Origin: Pandoraea anhela
GTDB lineage: Bacteria; Pseudomonadota; Gammaproteobacteria; Burkholderiales; Burkholderiaceae
DNA length: 64,000 nucleotides
Direction: 5' to 3'
Assembly (NCBI RefSeq): GCF_902459655.1
Contig: NZ_CABPSB010000011.1
Location: forward strand, 1-64,000
Positions 9,247 to 19,028 of the stretch are shown here, one piece after another. Under the pieces are notes generated by a model, which had not been told where the DNA came from, ran no database searches, and worked only from the letters and a program-made list of their open reading frames with translations. Position 1 is the first letter of the stretch. Every line of letters starts with the position of its first letter. The position numbers and the translations under genes were made by a program.

Positions 9247-11064
9247 ATGATTTCTTCGATTCGAACTTTGATTTCCGCCGTGTGCGTCGCAATCGTCGTG
9301 CTCGCACTCGTCATTGCCGGCGCCGCCAACTACTGGGTAACGCGCAGCTACAACGACGAGCAGATCCGTCAGACGGCGCAGGCCGTGTTGCGGGGCCACC
9401 GGATCGCCATCGACGAGTGGGTCGCGTCCAAGGGCCGGTTGATCGAATCGATGCGCGACGTGGCGATGACGGACGATCCCGCGCCGGCTTTCGCGAAGAT
9501 GGCGCAAGCGGGAGGGTTCACCAAAGTCTATGCCGGTTATCCCGACAAGCGGTTCGTGACCTCTGACCGGGCCGGGGTCAAAGCGGACTACGACCCCACG
9601 CAGCGCCCTTGGTACTTACAGGTGGTGAAATTGGGGAAACCCTTACTCACGGCGCCTTATGTCAGTTCGAGCACCGGGAAGCTGATCGTCACGTTTGCCG
9701 CGCCTTTCTTTCGAGGCAACGAACTCGCCGGTGTCGTTGCGGGCGACATGAGCATGGATAGCGTTGCCGCCAACGTCGACGTGATTCACCCGACTACTGA
9801 GAGTGTCGGCTTTTTGGTCGATGCGGCCGGATCGGTGATCGTCCACCCCGACCGAAATCTGACGCTTGCCCCGATCTCAAAGCTGTCCCCCGGATTGAGT
9901 GCGGCGTCGCTTGCCCAATTGACGGCCACGCCGGACACGCCACTTCCCGCGACGATCGACGGCAGGCGGAAACTGCTGTTCCGGCAAAGTGTGGCAGGAA
10001 CGGATTGGGCGCTCATCCTCGCGTTGGATGCGGCCGACGCCAATGCCGGACTACGTTCGCTCGTCTCTACATCGTTGATTGTGCTGGTGCTGACGGCGGG
10101 AATGGCGGCATTGATGCTGACGGTTCTCGTCACGAAGATTTTCCGCCGCCTCTCCGTGGTGCGTAACGCCATGGATGCCATCGGGTCGGGCGAGGGCGAT
10201 CTGACGCAGCGGTTGCCGGCCGACGGGCGCGACGAAGTGGCGCAGATCGCCCGGTCTTTCAATGCCTTCGCCGACAAGCTCACGGCGGTGCTCGTGCGCG
10301 TGAAAGGGGGGAGCGACGAAGTGAGTGTCGCAGCCACGGAAATTGCCGCAGGTAACGACGATCTTTCGAAGCGTACCGAGGCGCAGGCGGCATCGCTCGA
10401 GGAGACGGCGTCGAGCATGGAGCAACTGACCAATATGGTTCGGCAAACGAGTGACAACGCGCAGGAAGCGAAAGGACTGGCGGCCAAGGCATCGAGCGTT
10501 GCGGGGCACGGTGGTGAAGTCATGGGGCAAGTCGTCGAGACGATGGGGGCCATTCACGATAGTGCCCGCCGGATTGCGGAGATCACCGCGGTCATCGAGG
10601 GAATCGCATTCCAGACCAATATTCTTGCCCTGAACGCAGCGGTCGAAGCCGCTCGGGCGGGCAGCGACGGGCGGGGCTTCGCGGTGGTCGCGGGTGAGGT
10701 GCGCAGTCTCGCGCAGCGCTCGGCATCTGCGGCTACCCAGATCAAGTCGCTCATCGACGACTCCGTCACGCGTGTCGGGGCCGGCACCGAGCTTGTGGAG
10801 CGCGCCGGCAAAACGATGTCCGACATCATCGCCGCCGTTGCCAACCTGACGTCGATCATGGGGGAGATATCGCAGGCGTCCGAGCAACAGCGCGCCGGCA
10901 TCGAGCAGGTCAACGCGGCGATAGGGCAGATGGACCATGTGACCCAGCAAAACGCCGCGCTCGTCGAGCAAGCCTCGGCCGCCGCGACTTCGCTTCGTGA
11001 GCAGACGCAGAATCTCAACGAAGCCGTGTCGACATTCCGGTTGCAGGAGGCGTTGGTCGCATAA
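9247..11064 (+). CDS. Methyl-accepting chemotaxis protein with dCache sensor
   Basis: The 605-residue receptor has a first transmembrane helix (residues about 7-29), a periplasmic dCache_1 domain (30-270), a second helix (about 276-298), a HAMP domain, and a long cytoplasmic coiled coil. The signalling tip [20 protein letters not shown] is intact. In the sensor, Y-DPTQRPWY and the later GDMSMD match residues of the known amino-acid-binding dCache motif. The aspartate expected after APY is a serine, so the ligand may be something other than a plain amino acid. There is no C-terminal NWETF-type pentapeptide for CheR/CheB tethering. It stands alone after the trxB terminator. Confidence 0.9.
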   Translation: MISSIRTLISAVCVAIVVLALVIAGAANYWVTRSYNDEQIRQTAQAVLRGHRIAIDEWVASKGRLIESMRDVAMTDDPAPAFAKMAQAGGFTKVYAGYPDKRFVTSDRAGVKADYDPTQRPWYLQVVKLGKPLLTAPYVSSSTGKLIVTFAAPFFRGNELAGVVAGDMSMDSVAANVDVIHPTTESVGFLVDAAGSVIVHPDRNLTLAPISKLSPGLSAASLAQLTATPDTPLPATIDGRRKLLFRQSVAGTDWALILALDAADANAGLRSLVSTSLIVLVLTAGMAALMLTVLVTKIFRRLSVVRNAMDAIGSGEGDLTQRLPADGRDEVAQIARSFNAFADKLTAVLVRVKGGSDEVSVAATEIAAGNDDLSKRTEAQAASLEETASSMEQLTNMVRQTSDNAQEAKGLAAKASSVAGHGGEVMGQVVETMGAIHDSARRIAEITAVIEGIAFQTNILALNAAVEAARAGSDGRGFAVVAGEVRSLAQRSASAATQIKSLIDDSVTRVGAGTELVERAGKTMSDIIAAVANLTSIMGEISQASEQQRAGIEQVNAAIGQMDHVTQQNAALVEQASAAATSLREQTQNLNEAVSTFRLQEALVA

Positions 11065-11185
11065 CGCCTGAGCGTGCGGCGCACGGACGGGGACATATCG
11101 GTGATACGCCTCGCACTCGCAGGCAGGGTATGTCCCTAGCGCTACGTCGTTGACGCATTATTTTTTCGTTCCTATTCTGAATTCG

Positions 11186-11205
11186 GAATCCTGTATCCAG
11201 AATCC
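11186..11205. promoter_or_regulatory. Candidate GntR-type operator, copy 2
   Basis: GAAT-C-CTGTATCCAG-AATCC matches the site at 6086-6105 at 18 of 20 positions. It lies 190 bp upstream of the porin start, which would place the porin under the same regulator as the symporter operon. Confidence 0.5.
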
Positions 11206-11266
11206 GCTTTGAGATGGCACATCCCGCTCGACGCTCCGATGCATGGATGCGCACACGCGGCAGGGT

Positions 11267-11330
11267 AGAAAAAGGGGAAGGGAAAAAGGAAAAGGGAAAA
11301 AGGAAAAGGGAAAAAGGAAAAGGAGAAAAG
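11267..11330 (+). repeat. 64-nt polypurine tract with a 14-bp tandem repeat
   Basis: Every base on the plus strand from 11267 to 11330 is A or G. Inside it, GGGAAAAAGGAAAA is repeated exactly three times (11280-11321) with a degenerate tail. It ends 65 bp before the porin start codon, so copy-number change would alter promoter spacing or leader length. Confidence 0.95.
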
Positions 11331-11395
11331 CCGGTCGACTTTCCAGGTTATGTGGATGAATTTTCGAATAAATAATAAGTATTCCTAATTTTTAT

Positions 11396-12580
11396 ATGAA
11401 ACACTCGCTCGGCATCATCGTCACATCGGTTGCGGCGTGTTACGCCGCGTTCGCGCATTGCGACGACGGCGTATCGCTATACGGACTGGTCGATACGGGC
11501 TTCACCTTCGTGTCCAACACCGGTGGTGCGCGGTCGTATCAGTTGACCGCGTGCAATGCTTCCGGTTGCCGCATTGGGTTCAGCGGTCGGGAAAGTCTCG
11601 GCGGCGGAGTTCAGACGATCTTTACATTGGAGACCGGCTTCAATCCCCTGAACGGCAAGACAAAAGACGGCGGAACCTTCTTTGGGCGCCGTGCGTTTGT
11701 GGGCTTGGACGGGGAGTACGGCAGTGTCACCATCGGCCGGCACTATCCGCTGATCGGCGATTTCGTCGGGAAGTTCGAGTCGGGAGGGGACTGGGCCGCG
11801 GCAGGGATCGGCTATGGCGAGCACCCCGGCGATGTCGACAACCTGAACTCGAGTTACCGCTTCAACAACGCGGTCCGGTTCGCTTCCCGGAACTACGGAG
11901 GGCTCACGGTCGGCGGGCTTTACTCACTCGGCAGCGTGGCCGGCCATCCAGGCCAGAATCAAGTCTATTCGCTCGCGGCGTCGTACGCCGCCGGCGATTT
12001 CAAAGCGGGTTTCGGCTACCAGAACGCAAAGCGTCCGAACTATGCCGTGTATGGGACCAATGTAAGCGCCAGCGCTACGGGTAATAACACCCAGTCCGAC
12101 GTGTTCTCCGGTTTTGCGTCCGCCGGGTCGCAGCAAGTGGTTGCGGCGGGGGCGTCGTATGCGCTGGGTGCGCTCACGTTCGGGATGGTCTACAGCAATG
12201 TGATCTTCGCTCATCTGAACAGCACACCCGTATCGGGATTGTCGCCCCTGGAGAAGGGGTATCGCGGCAACGTCAGCTTCAACACGTTTGAGTTGAACAT
12301 GAAATACCAGGCCACCCCTGCGCTGCTACTCGGTGTTGGTGGATTCCTCACCACGAGCGGTGGGGTATCGGGCGGGGACGCACAGCGCTACCGCCAGCTC
12401 AATGTCGGGGGCACCTACAGTCTTTCCAGGCGTACGGACACGTATCTCCTCGCCGTCTATCAGCGAGCGAGTGGCACCAACTCGACGGGGGCGGCCGCGG
12501 TCGCAGCGATCGATGGCGTATCGCCGGCGTCGGGCAATCACCAATTTCTCACGCTGGCCGGAATCCGACACCGGTTCTGA
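11396..12580 (+). CDS. Gram-negative porin (Burkholderia OmpC-like)
   Basis: The 394-residue protein has a signal peptide (MKHSLGIIVTSVAACYAAFA) followed by GVSLYGLVDTGFTFVSN, the first beta strand of betaproteobacterial trimeric porins. It also has GFSGRESLGGGVQTIFTLETGF, FFGRRAFVGLDGEYGSVTIGR and a terminal phenylalanine (IRHRF) that targets the BAM complex. It forms an outer membrane diffusion channel for small solutes. No good ribosome binding site precedes the ATG; the leader is AT-rich. A polypurine repeat and a candidate GntR-type site lie upstream. The dipeptidase 37 bp downstream may be co-transcribed. Confidence 0.9.
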   Translation: MKHSLGIIVTSVAACYAAFAHCDDGVSLYGLVDTGFTFVSNTGGARSYQLTACNASGCRIGFSGRESLGGGVQTIFTLETGFNPLNGKTKDGGTFFGRRAFVGLDGEYGSVTIGRHYPLIGDFVGKFESGGDWAAAGIGYGEHPGDVDNLNSSYRFNNAVRFASRNYGGLTVGGLYSLGSVAGHPGQNQVYSLAASYAAGDFKAGFGYQNAKRPNYAVYGTNVSASATGNNTQSDVFSGFASAGSQQVVAAGASYALGALTFGMVYSNVIFAHLNSTPVSGLSPLEKGYRGNVSFNTFELNMKYQATPALLLGVGGFLTTSGGVSGGDAQRYRQLNVGGTYSLSRRTDTYLLAVYQRASGTNSTGAAAVAAIDGVSPASGNHQFLTLAGIRHRF

Positions 12581-12617
12581 GTCCGATCCAATCATTGCCC
12601 TATAGGAATTCGACAAG

Positions 12618-14096
12618 ATGAAAGTTAAGCACTGGATGGTGTGGTTGGCGATGGCGCTCGTATTGCCGCGGGAAGGACTGACCTGCACCACCATCATTGT
12701 TGGGAAAGGCGCGTCGATCGATGGTTCGATTATCGTGGCGCGTAACGCCGACGCCCCGAGCGCGAAGGACTGGGCCGCGGACTTCGTCTATCATCCGCCC
12801 AGCAAGGGCGGCTATGTTGTACAGAGCCGATTCCAGAACACGTTTTCGTACCGTATGCCCGAAAACCTGACGGGGTACAGCGGACTGCCGCAACCGGGGA
12901 CAGGCGGACTCAGTTTCGAGGAAGCGGGCTTCAATGACTACGGCGTCGGCATTTCTGCGACGGAGACCATCTTCAGCAATGATCGCGTTCTGAAGGTCGA
13001 TCCTTATCGCAAGCGCGATGGTGTGGTGGAGGAAGTCATCCCCTCCATTTTGTTGCCGCAAGCCAAGTCAGCGCGTGAGGGCGTGATACTACTGGGCCAA
13101 CTGATCGATCGCTACGGTTCAGGTGAGGGGTTCGGCATCGCGTTCGTGGACAAGGACGAAGCCTGGTATTTCGAAAATGCGGGCGGGCATCGGTGGGTTG
13201 CCGTGAGAGTGCCCGACGACGCCTATTTCGTGTCGGCAAACCAGTCGAGAATCGGTGTCATCGACGTCGCCGACACGGCAAACGTAATCGCTTCGCGTGA
13301 TCTGGTCGATTTCGCTCAGCGAAATGGGCTGTTCGATCCGCAGCAGGACAAGGCGTTCAATTTCCGGAAAGTCTTTGGCCGTGATAACGATTTCGATCGG
13401 GTCTACAACTATCCCCGCATTGTCGAAGTCCAGTCTTCGTTTTCTCCGGATCGCGACAACCGGCACAGGGAAGTCAACGATTTCGACGACTTCATCAAGC
13501 CGGCGAACAAACTCTCCGTCACGGATGTCGCTCGTGCGCTGAGCGGTTACTACGCAGGCACGGCTCAGGACCCGTACACGTCGCGCAATCCGTCAGCCAC
13601 GGTGCGTCCGGTTTCCGTCTATCGGGCTTATCAGTCCCATATTCTTCAAGTCCGGCCGGCGCTGCCGATGCCATTGGCACACGTGCAATATATCGACTTC
13701 GGTATCTCGGCCTTGGGCATCTACGTGCCGTTCTATTGGGGAGCGAAAGTCCCGGAAAGCTATCGCCAATCGTCCGTCGAGATCGACGATGCCTCGGCGC
13801 TGTGGAAATTCCGCAAGGTGCAACTGTTGGCGATGCAGAACTTCCCGAAGTACCAACCCGTCGTGCGAGCCGCCTATGACAAGTATGCAAGCGACGTTTC
13901 GGCCCGGCGGCTGGCGATGGAAAAACAATATCTGGCGATCTACGAGACGTCTCCCACGCAAGCGCAGCAACTGCTGGATCAGTTTTCCCTGGATACGGCC
14001 AATGGAGCGGTTCACGTCGCGGAAAGCCTCCAGCGTCGAATCATGAGCGACATGTCAAACGAGATCGATGCCAAGTATCGCTTTCATGGACCTTGA
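12618..14096 (+). CDS. C69-family dipeptidase (secreted)
   Basis: The 492-residue protein begins with a short signal sequence. This is followed directly by LTCTTIIVGKGASIDGSIIVARNAD, in which Cys23 is the N-terminal nucleophile exposed by processing, the hallmark of the C69/PepD (U34) Ntn-hydrolases. Further family segments are EEAGFNDYGVGISATET and AFVDKDEAWYFENAGGHRW. It should cleave dipeptides in the periplasm. It follows the porin gene by 37 bp in the same direction; porin plus peptidase suggests peptide or amino acid scavenging. Confidence 0.85.
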   Translation: MKVKHWMVWLAMALVLPREGLTCTTIIVGKGASIDGSIIVARNADAPSAKDWAADFVYHPPSKGGYVVQSRFQNTFSYRMPENLTGYSGLPQPGTGGLSFEEAGFNDYGVGISATETIFSNDRVLKVDPYRKRDGVVEEVIPSILLPQAKSAREGVILLGQLIDRYGSGEGFGIAFVDKDEAWYFENAGGHRWVAVRVPDDAYFVSANQSRIGVIDVADTANVIASRDLVDFAQRNGLFDPQQDKAFNFRKVFGRDNDFDRVYNYPRIVEVQSSFSPDRDNRHREVNDFDDFIKPANKLSVTDVARALSGYYAGTAQDPYTSRNPSATVRPVSVYRAYQSHILQVRPALPMPLAHVQYIDFGISALGIYVPFYWGAKVPESYRQSSVEIDDASALWKFRKVQLLAMQNFPKYQPVVRAAYDKYASDVSARRLAMEKQYLAIYETSPTQAQQLLDQFSLDTANGAVHVAESLQRRIMSDMSNEIDAKYRFHGP

Positions 14097-14147
14097 TGGC
14101 GGTGGTCGGCATGTCGGGCGCCGCCATCGCATCGATCGGGCATGGGG

Positions 14148-14179
14148 CCGTGAGGCCGTGAGGTGATGAGGCGATGAGG
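14148..14179. repeat. 8-bp tandem repeat, four copies
   Basis: CCGTGAGG, CCGTGAGG, TGATGAGG, CGATGAGG follow each other in the gap after the dipeptidase gene. Confidence 0.85.
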
Positions 14180-14363
14180 CCCCTGCGTGCCGGACATCGG
14201 CGATCGGCAATCAGCGCGGGGGCGCGGACGGGCGCGAACGCGGCGGTTATCTCGGAAAGGCTGCTTTCACCTTGGCGTCACGATCGATTCGTACAGTCGC
14301 ATGCGCAATTGGGGCCGGCAAGCATCGGTGCCACCGGCGGATAGACGGAGTCTCGTGAACACT

Positions 14364-15854
14364 ATGAAAAAACTGAATAGGTGGGTGACTGCGATGGCGA
14401 CATTCGCGGTTTGTGCTGGATGGGTGTCGGCCTCCCACGCACAAGAAAGCCGTGTCGCCAGCCATAAGGTGAAAACCGCTGGCCACGTGCTCCTGATAAG
14501 CATCGACGGCATGCACGAGGAGGATCTCGCGCGGTTCATCGCCGCCGAACCGAATTCCTCGCTAGCCAGGTTGTCCCGCAATGCCATCGCCTATCGAAAC
14601 GCGCGAACGCCCGTGCCCAGCGATTCATTTCCGGGGCTGGTCGCGCTGACGACCGGCGCGAGTCCCGCGCTATCGGGCGTTTATTACGACGATAGTTACG
14701 ATAGGGCGCTGTCCCCGGCCGGATCGCACTGCGAAGTCCGTGGCGCCGAAGTCGTCTACGACGACTCCATCGATCGCAATTCGCATCGGCTCGACGGCGG
14801 CGGCGCTATCGATCCGGCGCGTCTGCCGAGGGATCCGCGCCAGAGCTGCGCGCCGGTGTATCCGCACACGTTCCTCAAAGTCAATACGATATTCGAGGTC
14901 GTTCACCGAGCGGGAGGCCGGACGGCCTGGGCGGATAAGCACCTTGCCTATGATTTCCTGAACGGCCCGAGCGGCGAAGGCGTCGACGATCTCTACACGC
15001 CTGAAATTGCCGCTGTCGGCGAAAAACTGCCCGTATTCCCGGCTTACGACAATTTGAAGGTCGATGCCTTGGTGAAGCAGATCGAAGGCAGTGACAGTCT
15101 GGGGCGTGCAAAGCTCGGTGTGCCGGCGCTGTTCGGCATGAATTTCCAGCACCTGAGTGTGGCTCAGAAGTCCGGAGACGGGTATCTCGACGGTAAGGCA
15201 ACACCCGGCAAGGCCATCCAGTCGGCATTGTTGAGCATCGATGCTTCCATCGGTCGTATCGTCGACGCGCTCAGGGCACAGGGGCTTTTGGCGTCCACGC
15301 TGGTGGTCATTACGTCAAAGCACGGTCAATCGCCGATGGATCCCTCGTTGGTGCGTCGAGTCGATCCGAAGTCATTGCTCGACGCCATCGATCACGCGGC
15401 GCCCGGCGCCGTTGCGAAAACCGTTCTCGATGACGTCGGACTCATCTGGCTCAAGCACCGCGCCGCCATTGCACCGGTTGTCAGGGCGCTGCGTGCGAAC
15501 GCAGGTCCTCTCGGGATCGCGCGCGTCTATGCCGGGTCCGATATGCCGGCGGAATTCGGCCCTCGCAATAGCCGAACGCCGGACATCGTCGTGCAAGTCG
15601 TTCCGGGCGTGATTTATACGCGCGGCACGAAGCTCGCCGAGCATGGGGGATTCACGGACGACGACCGGCGCGTGCCGCTCTTGTTGTCGCGGCCTGACTT
15701 TCTCCCGCAGGAAATCGATTCGCCGGTGTCGACGCGTCAAGTCGCGCCGACGATACTCAGCGCATTGGGCTTGGCGCCTTCGGCGCTCGATGCCGTGCGC
15801 AAGGAGTCTGTCCGTGTGCTGCCCGAACTCGAGTTCGTGGGCAGTCGGCGGTGA
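14364..15854 (+). CDS. Secreted alkaline phosphatase-superfamily protein (phosphodiesterase/nucleotide pyrophosphatase-like)
   Basis: The 496-residue protein has a signal peptide cleaved after SASHA. The mature part opens with HVLLISIDGMHEEDL, the metal-binding aspartate motif of the type I phosphodiesterase/nucleotide pyrophosphatase family. The segment TPVPSDSFPGLVALTTG carries the nucleophile, here apparently a serine where NPP enzymes use threonine. LVVITSKHGQSP and AEHGGFTDDDRRVPLLLS carry later metal ligands. It should hydrolyse a phosphate mono- or diester in the periplasm. The start at 14364 gives the signal peptide; the frame is open further upstream without a good start. It stands alone, convergent to the GH6 gene. 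Confidence 0.75.
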   Translation: MKKLNRWVTAMATFAVCAGWVSASHAQESRVASHKVKTAGHVLLISIDGMHEEDLARFIAAEPNSSLARLSRNAIAYRNARTPVPSDSFPGLVALTTGASPALSGVYYDDSYDRALSPAGSHCEVRGAEVVYDDSIDRNSHRLDGGGAIDPARLPRDPRQSCAPVYPHTFLKVNTIFEVVHRAGGRTAWADKHLAYDFLNGPSGEGVDDLYTPEIAAVGEKLPVFPAYDNLKVDALVKQIEGSDSLGRAKLGVPALFGMNFQHLSVAQKSGDGYLDGKATPGKAIQSALLSIDASIGRIVDALRAQGLLASTLVVITSKHGQSPMDPSLVRRVDPKSLLDAIDHAAPGAVAKTVLDDVGLIWLKHRAAIAPVVRALRANAGPLGIARVYAGSDMPAEFGPRNSRTPDIVVQVVPGVIYTRGTKLAEHGGFTDDDRRVPLLLSRPDFLPQEIDSPVSTRQVAPTILSALGLAPSALDAVRKESVRVLPELEFVGSRR

Positions 15855-15968
15855 TACGGCGAGTGCTGGTGCGGTAAGGGTGATGCGCCGCGGCCTGTGA
15901 CGCGGGGATCGCCCTTGCCGGGGCGAAGCCCTGAGCGCGCACGACACGACGCCCTCGCGCGGCACACA

Positions 15969-16907
15969 CTAGTTGCCGTTGATCAGTCTGATGGCCAGAT
16001 CGGGACTGAAGGCGCCGGCGGGAAATGCGGGGGCGACCCCGCAGGGGCCATCGGAGTTGCCGGGGCGCTTAATCCACGCTAGCAACACGTTGTCGGAGAC
16101 CTGCTGGGGCTGCACGCCAATTTTTGCACCGGCAGGGTTGCACCACTGGCCGATGGACCCGTTGGCGTTGCGGCTCGTGTCTATCAAGGTGTCCCGGAGA
16201 TAGCCGTAATTTTTCTGCAATGCGGAATTCACCGCATTTGCATAGGTCGTGTTTGCCTGCGTCGTATAGAAGTTGGACACGTTCAGCGAAAACCCGTCGC
16301 TATCGTTCAGACCTGCATCGTCCAGTCGGCGAGCCATCTCGGCGGACGCAATCCAGCCCGCGTGTCCTGCGTCGAGATAAATGCGGGCCACGGGCGCGAA
16401 ACGTCTGAGACTTGCCGTGGCGTACCTGAGCGAGCGCAGCCGGGCGTTTCGTGCCTCGTCGTCGGGCAGGCAATCCAGTTGTGCCAACGCGTCCGGCTCA
16501 AGCACGACAATCGCGTTTGCGCTTCCGATACCTTGCGCGAAGTCGTCGATCCATGCGCGATAAGACGCCTCGTCCTTCGCGCCCCCGGACGACGCGCCGT
16601 GACAATCCCGAACCGGAATGTTGTAGGCCACGAGTATCGGGATTTCTTCGACCGCACTCGCGGCATCGACATATCGGCGTGCTGCGTCGTGAACGTTTTC
16701 CTGCCCTCCGGTGAACCATTTGGCGGATGGCACTGACGCAATCCACGTTGCAATCATGGCGGCGCGCGGATCGTTGGGGTGCGATGTCACCCAGAGGGCT
16801 GCATTGTTCTCCGGATCGTTATAGAAGGGGGCGGCGCTTAGCGCTGTCGAGGTGAAGATGCACAGGCATGTGACGATCGTCAGCAGGTTCGGGCGACGGC
16901 AATGCAT
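15969..16907 (-). CDS. Secreted glycoside hydrolase family 6 protein (endoglucanase/cellobiohydrolase-like)
   Basis: The 312-residue protein has a signal peptide ending near TALSA. The core carries two GH6 signatures: NIPVRDCHGASSGG, whose Asp101 matches the pKa-modulating aspartate, and IVVLEPDALAQ, whose Asp139 is the proton donor. YLDAGHAGW and GFSLNVSNFY also fit the family. GH6 enzymes cleave beta-1,4-glucans with inversion. No cellulose-binding domain is attached and no cellulose synthase genes are visible. The ATG at 16907 has GAAGG about 8 nt upstream; a GTG at 16949 is the longer alternative. It is a lone gene on the minus strand. Confidence 0.8.
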   Translation of the reverse strand: MHCRRPNLLTIVTCLCIFTSTALSAAPFYNDPENNAALWVTSHPNDPRAAMIATWIASVPSAKWFTGGQENVHDAARRYVDAASAVEEIPILVAYNIPVRDCHGASSGGAKDEASYRAWIDDFAQGIGSANAIVVLEPDALAQLDCLPDDEARNARLRSLRYATASLRRFAPVARIYLDAGHAGWIASAEMARRLDDAGLNDSDGFSLNVSNFYTTQANTTYANAVNSALQKNYGYLRDTLIDTSRNANGSIGQWCNPAGAKIGVQPQQVSDNVLLAWIKRPGNSDGPCGVAPAFPAGAFSPDLAIRLINGN

Positions 16908-17146
16908 AACGGTGCACCTTCGATGTAGTCGCTTGATGGCTTCATGCACGAGTTTGCCTCAGCCGCCGGAATTGCGGGGAGGCAAGGGCATGCGTGTTGT
17001 GGCGACGCGACGGGCGAGGTGCGATGCGCGATCCAATTATGGAGTTTTCCGGACCGATTCTCGATGCTATATGCAAAATCGATAGCACGGGGTTCGGCGG
17101 GCATTGCAGACGGCTTTCCGAATTGAACATCGGTGCAGAGGAAAAC

Positions 17147-17422
17147 ATGGATACCTACAAGGATCTTATCGAAAAGAAGTTCGAGTTGGACAAGGCAATC
17201 GAAAGCGCCCGACGCGAAGAAATCCAGCAAGCCATTGCGAAAATTCTCGTTGTTATGGACGAATTGAAAATCGAACCCGAAGACCTTGGGTTCCGGCGAG
17301 CCGGGGGCGGCAAGAGCCGGGTTCAGTACCGCGATCCCGATAGCGGGAAAACCTGGTGTGGTATTGGCAGAACGCCGAAGTGGATCAAGGGAAAGCCGAG
17401 AGAGCAGTTTCGCGTTCGGTAG
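17147..17422 (+). CDS. H-NS family nucleoid-associated protein
   Basis: The 91-residue protein has an N-terminal helical half suitable for dimerisation (KKFELDKAIESARREEIQ..). Its C-terminal DNA-binding half reads YRDPDSGKTWCGIGRTPKWIKG, the H-NS core in which the R-G/T-P loop inserts into the minor groove of AT-rich DNA. AGAGG lies about 8 nt before the ATG. Burkholderiaceae carry several such H-NS paralogues, often near acquired genes. It has no partner in the same operon. Confidence 0.85.
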   Translation: MDTYKDLIEKKFELDKAIESARREEIQQAIAKILVVMDELKIEPEDLGFRRAGGGKSRVQYRDPDSGKTWCGIGRTPKWIKGKPREQFRVR

Positions 17423-17610
17423 ATCGATCATCCTGCCGTCGTTTCATGCATGGCGAGGCTGGAGGATCGACGCGCTAACCGGTGTCTTTCGGCCGATGGG
17501 ATTCAACATCGGAATGGCGGTAATGTCACCACGCATTCGGTTGGGAATTTCCGAATCGGTGACGGGTCTAGACGGAAATCGCTCCTTAAATCCGTCAGCC
17601 AAAAATTCCG

Positions 17611-18600
17611 ATGAATATGTTGCTTACGAAACGACTCTGCCTGCGGCCATTCCTGGCGTCCGATGTGCCCTCGCTATTTGAGTTCATGGGGGACTCGGCG
17701 GCAATGCAGTACACCCATGTCGATCCGTCTTGCACTTCGCTGCATGGCAGGCTGAACGAACATGAATCGCAGCGGGCTCGTCGTGGTTTTGCGCCCTGGG
17801 TGATCCTTGAGCGCAAATCCGGAGACATCATCGGTTGGGGTGGTTTGTATGTCGATCCGGTCGCGCCGGCGTGGGGGATCGAAGTGGGCTATGCCTTCAC
17901 GCCGGGCGCCTGGGGCAAAGGCTTCGCTTCGGAGTTGGTGCAGTTCGCCTTGTGGTATGCGTTCGATGTATTGAAAGTGCCTGAAGTCTGTGCATTTGCC
18001 ATGCCGCAGAACCTTGCCTCCGTGCGCGTGCTCACGAAATCCGGATTTGAATTGACCGAGTACGTGCCGGCCTTGGGCCGACATCGTTACACGGTCAGCG
18101 CGGAGCGCGCGAAATCGTACAGCCCGGGCGAATGCGTGAACATCGCCCTGGAATCGGCGAACCAGCCGGAAGTGCTGCGTCTCATCGAAGCGCTGGATGC
18201 GTATCAAAAGCCGCTTTACCCCGCCGAAAGTCACCATGGCATCGATATCGGTGCACTTTCGAAGTCCAATGTGCTGTTCGCCGTGGCCCGGCAGCCGGGG
18301 GCGGGGGCGATCGCCTGCGGTGCCGCAGTCATGCAGGGTGACGTTGCCGAGCTAAAACGCATGTACACGGCACCGGCCCAGCGTGGCCATGGCATTGCCC
18401 GGCATCTTCTCGCGTTCCTCGAAGTCGAGCTGATCGCTCGCAAATGCTCCCGAATCGTGCTCGAGACCGGCAATTTGCAGCCGGAAGCAATTGCGCTCTA
18501 TGAGCGATGCGGTTACGCCCATTGCGGCCCGTTCGGGGATTATCTCGACGACCCGCACAGTGTGTTCATGAAGAAAACGCTGCCTCTTCAGGCCGAATAG
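17611..18600 (+). CDS. Double GNAT-domain N-acetyltransferase
   Basis: The 329-residue protein is two acetyltransferases in one chain. Residues 1-168 are RimJ/RimL-like: TKRLCLRPFLASDVPSLFEF, then GYAFTPGAWGKGFASELV with the acetyl-CoA loop, then LASVRVLTKSGFE. Residues about 178-325 are a second GNAT domain with ELKRMYTAPAQRGHGIARHLLAFLE, where the R/Q-x-x-G-x-G/A loop is intact, and PEAIALYERCGYAHCGPFGDY. Both acetyl-CoA loops look functional. Substrates are unknown. No stop or frameshift separates the halves. A second ATG at 17617 is an equally good start. A terminator follows. Confidence 0.8.
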   Translation: MNMLLTKRLCLRPFLASDVPSLFEFMGDSAAMQYTHVDPSCTSLHGRLNEHESQRARRGFAPWVILERKSGDIIGWGGLYVDPVAPAWGIEVGYAFTPGAWGKGFASELVQFALWYAFDVLKVPEVCAFAMPQNLASVRVLTKSGFELTEYVPALGRHRYTVSAERAKSYSPGECVNIALESANQPEVLRLIEALDAYQKPLYPAESHHGIDIGALSKSNVLFAVARQPGAGAIACGAAVMQGDVAELKRMYTAPAQRGHGIARHLLAFLEVELIARKCSRIVLETGNLQPEAIALYERCGYAHCGPFGDYLDDPHSVFMKKTLPLQAE

Positions 18601-19028
18601 TCGATGGTTCGGTCTCCGACATCTGGAATGACGAAGCCTCTGTCGAACCGAGTCCAATAAGAACCGGGACTCGGTTTTCGTAGCGCCCCCGAACGCAACT
18701 TTCATCGTACGAACGATAGCTTCTTCGTCCTATGGTTCATAGGCGAAGCACGGTGCCGCGCGATGCGCGGCGACAACGAATTCGTTCGATTGGTAGGAGT
18801 CTGTGACGCGCGCGGCGTATGGGATTCGACGCCGTTGTGTGAGGCGAATTTCCGTGGGTTTGCGATGTTATCTCCCGTGTGAAACACAGGAAAGGTATAC
18901 CGCCGGATGCTATTTTTCGACGGAGGTTGCCTATCAGGGCGGTTGCTATATTGGGTTCGGACATTGTGCCGGGGACCGATGGCGCCAGCCACTGCGCGAT
19001 GGATCAAACCCAATCTGGAGGAAGACAA
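18601..19028 (+). other. Intergenic region between the acetyltransferase and the ABC operon
   Basis: This 428-bp region holds the terminator at 18646-18679 and the promoter region of the ABC operon. The ribosome binding site GGAGGAAG lies just before 19029. I see no convincing gene. Confidence 0.6.
18646..18679 (+). terminator. Terminator after the double acetyltransferase
   Basis: AACCGAGTCC (18646-18655) pairs perfectly with GGACTCGGTT (18667-18676), and a TTTT run follows. It begins 45 bp after the stop codon. Confidence 0.8.

Larger units (their letters stand above)
11065..11395 (+). other. Intergenic region upstream of the porin
   Basis: This 331-bp stretch holds the second GntR-type site (11186-11205), the polypurine repeat (11267-11330) and an AT-rich segment directly before the porin start. 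No gene is evident. Confidence 0.6.

Noticed and set aside
14095-14128. 8-bp inverted repeat after the dipeptidase gene as a terminator
   Set aside because: Stem is short with an 18-nt loop and no T-run follows.
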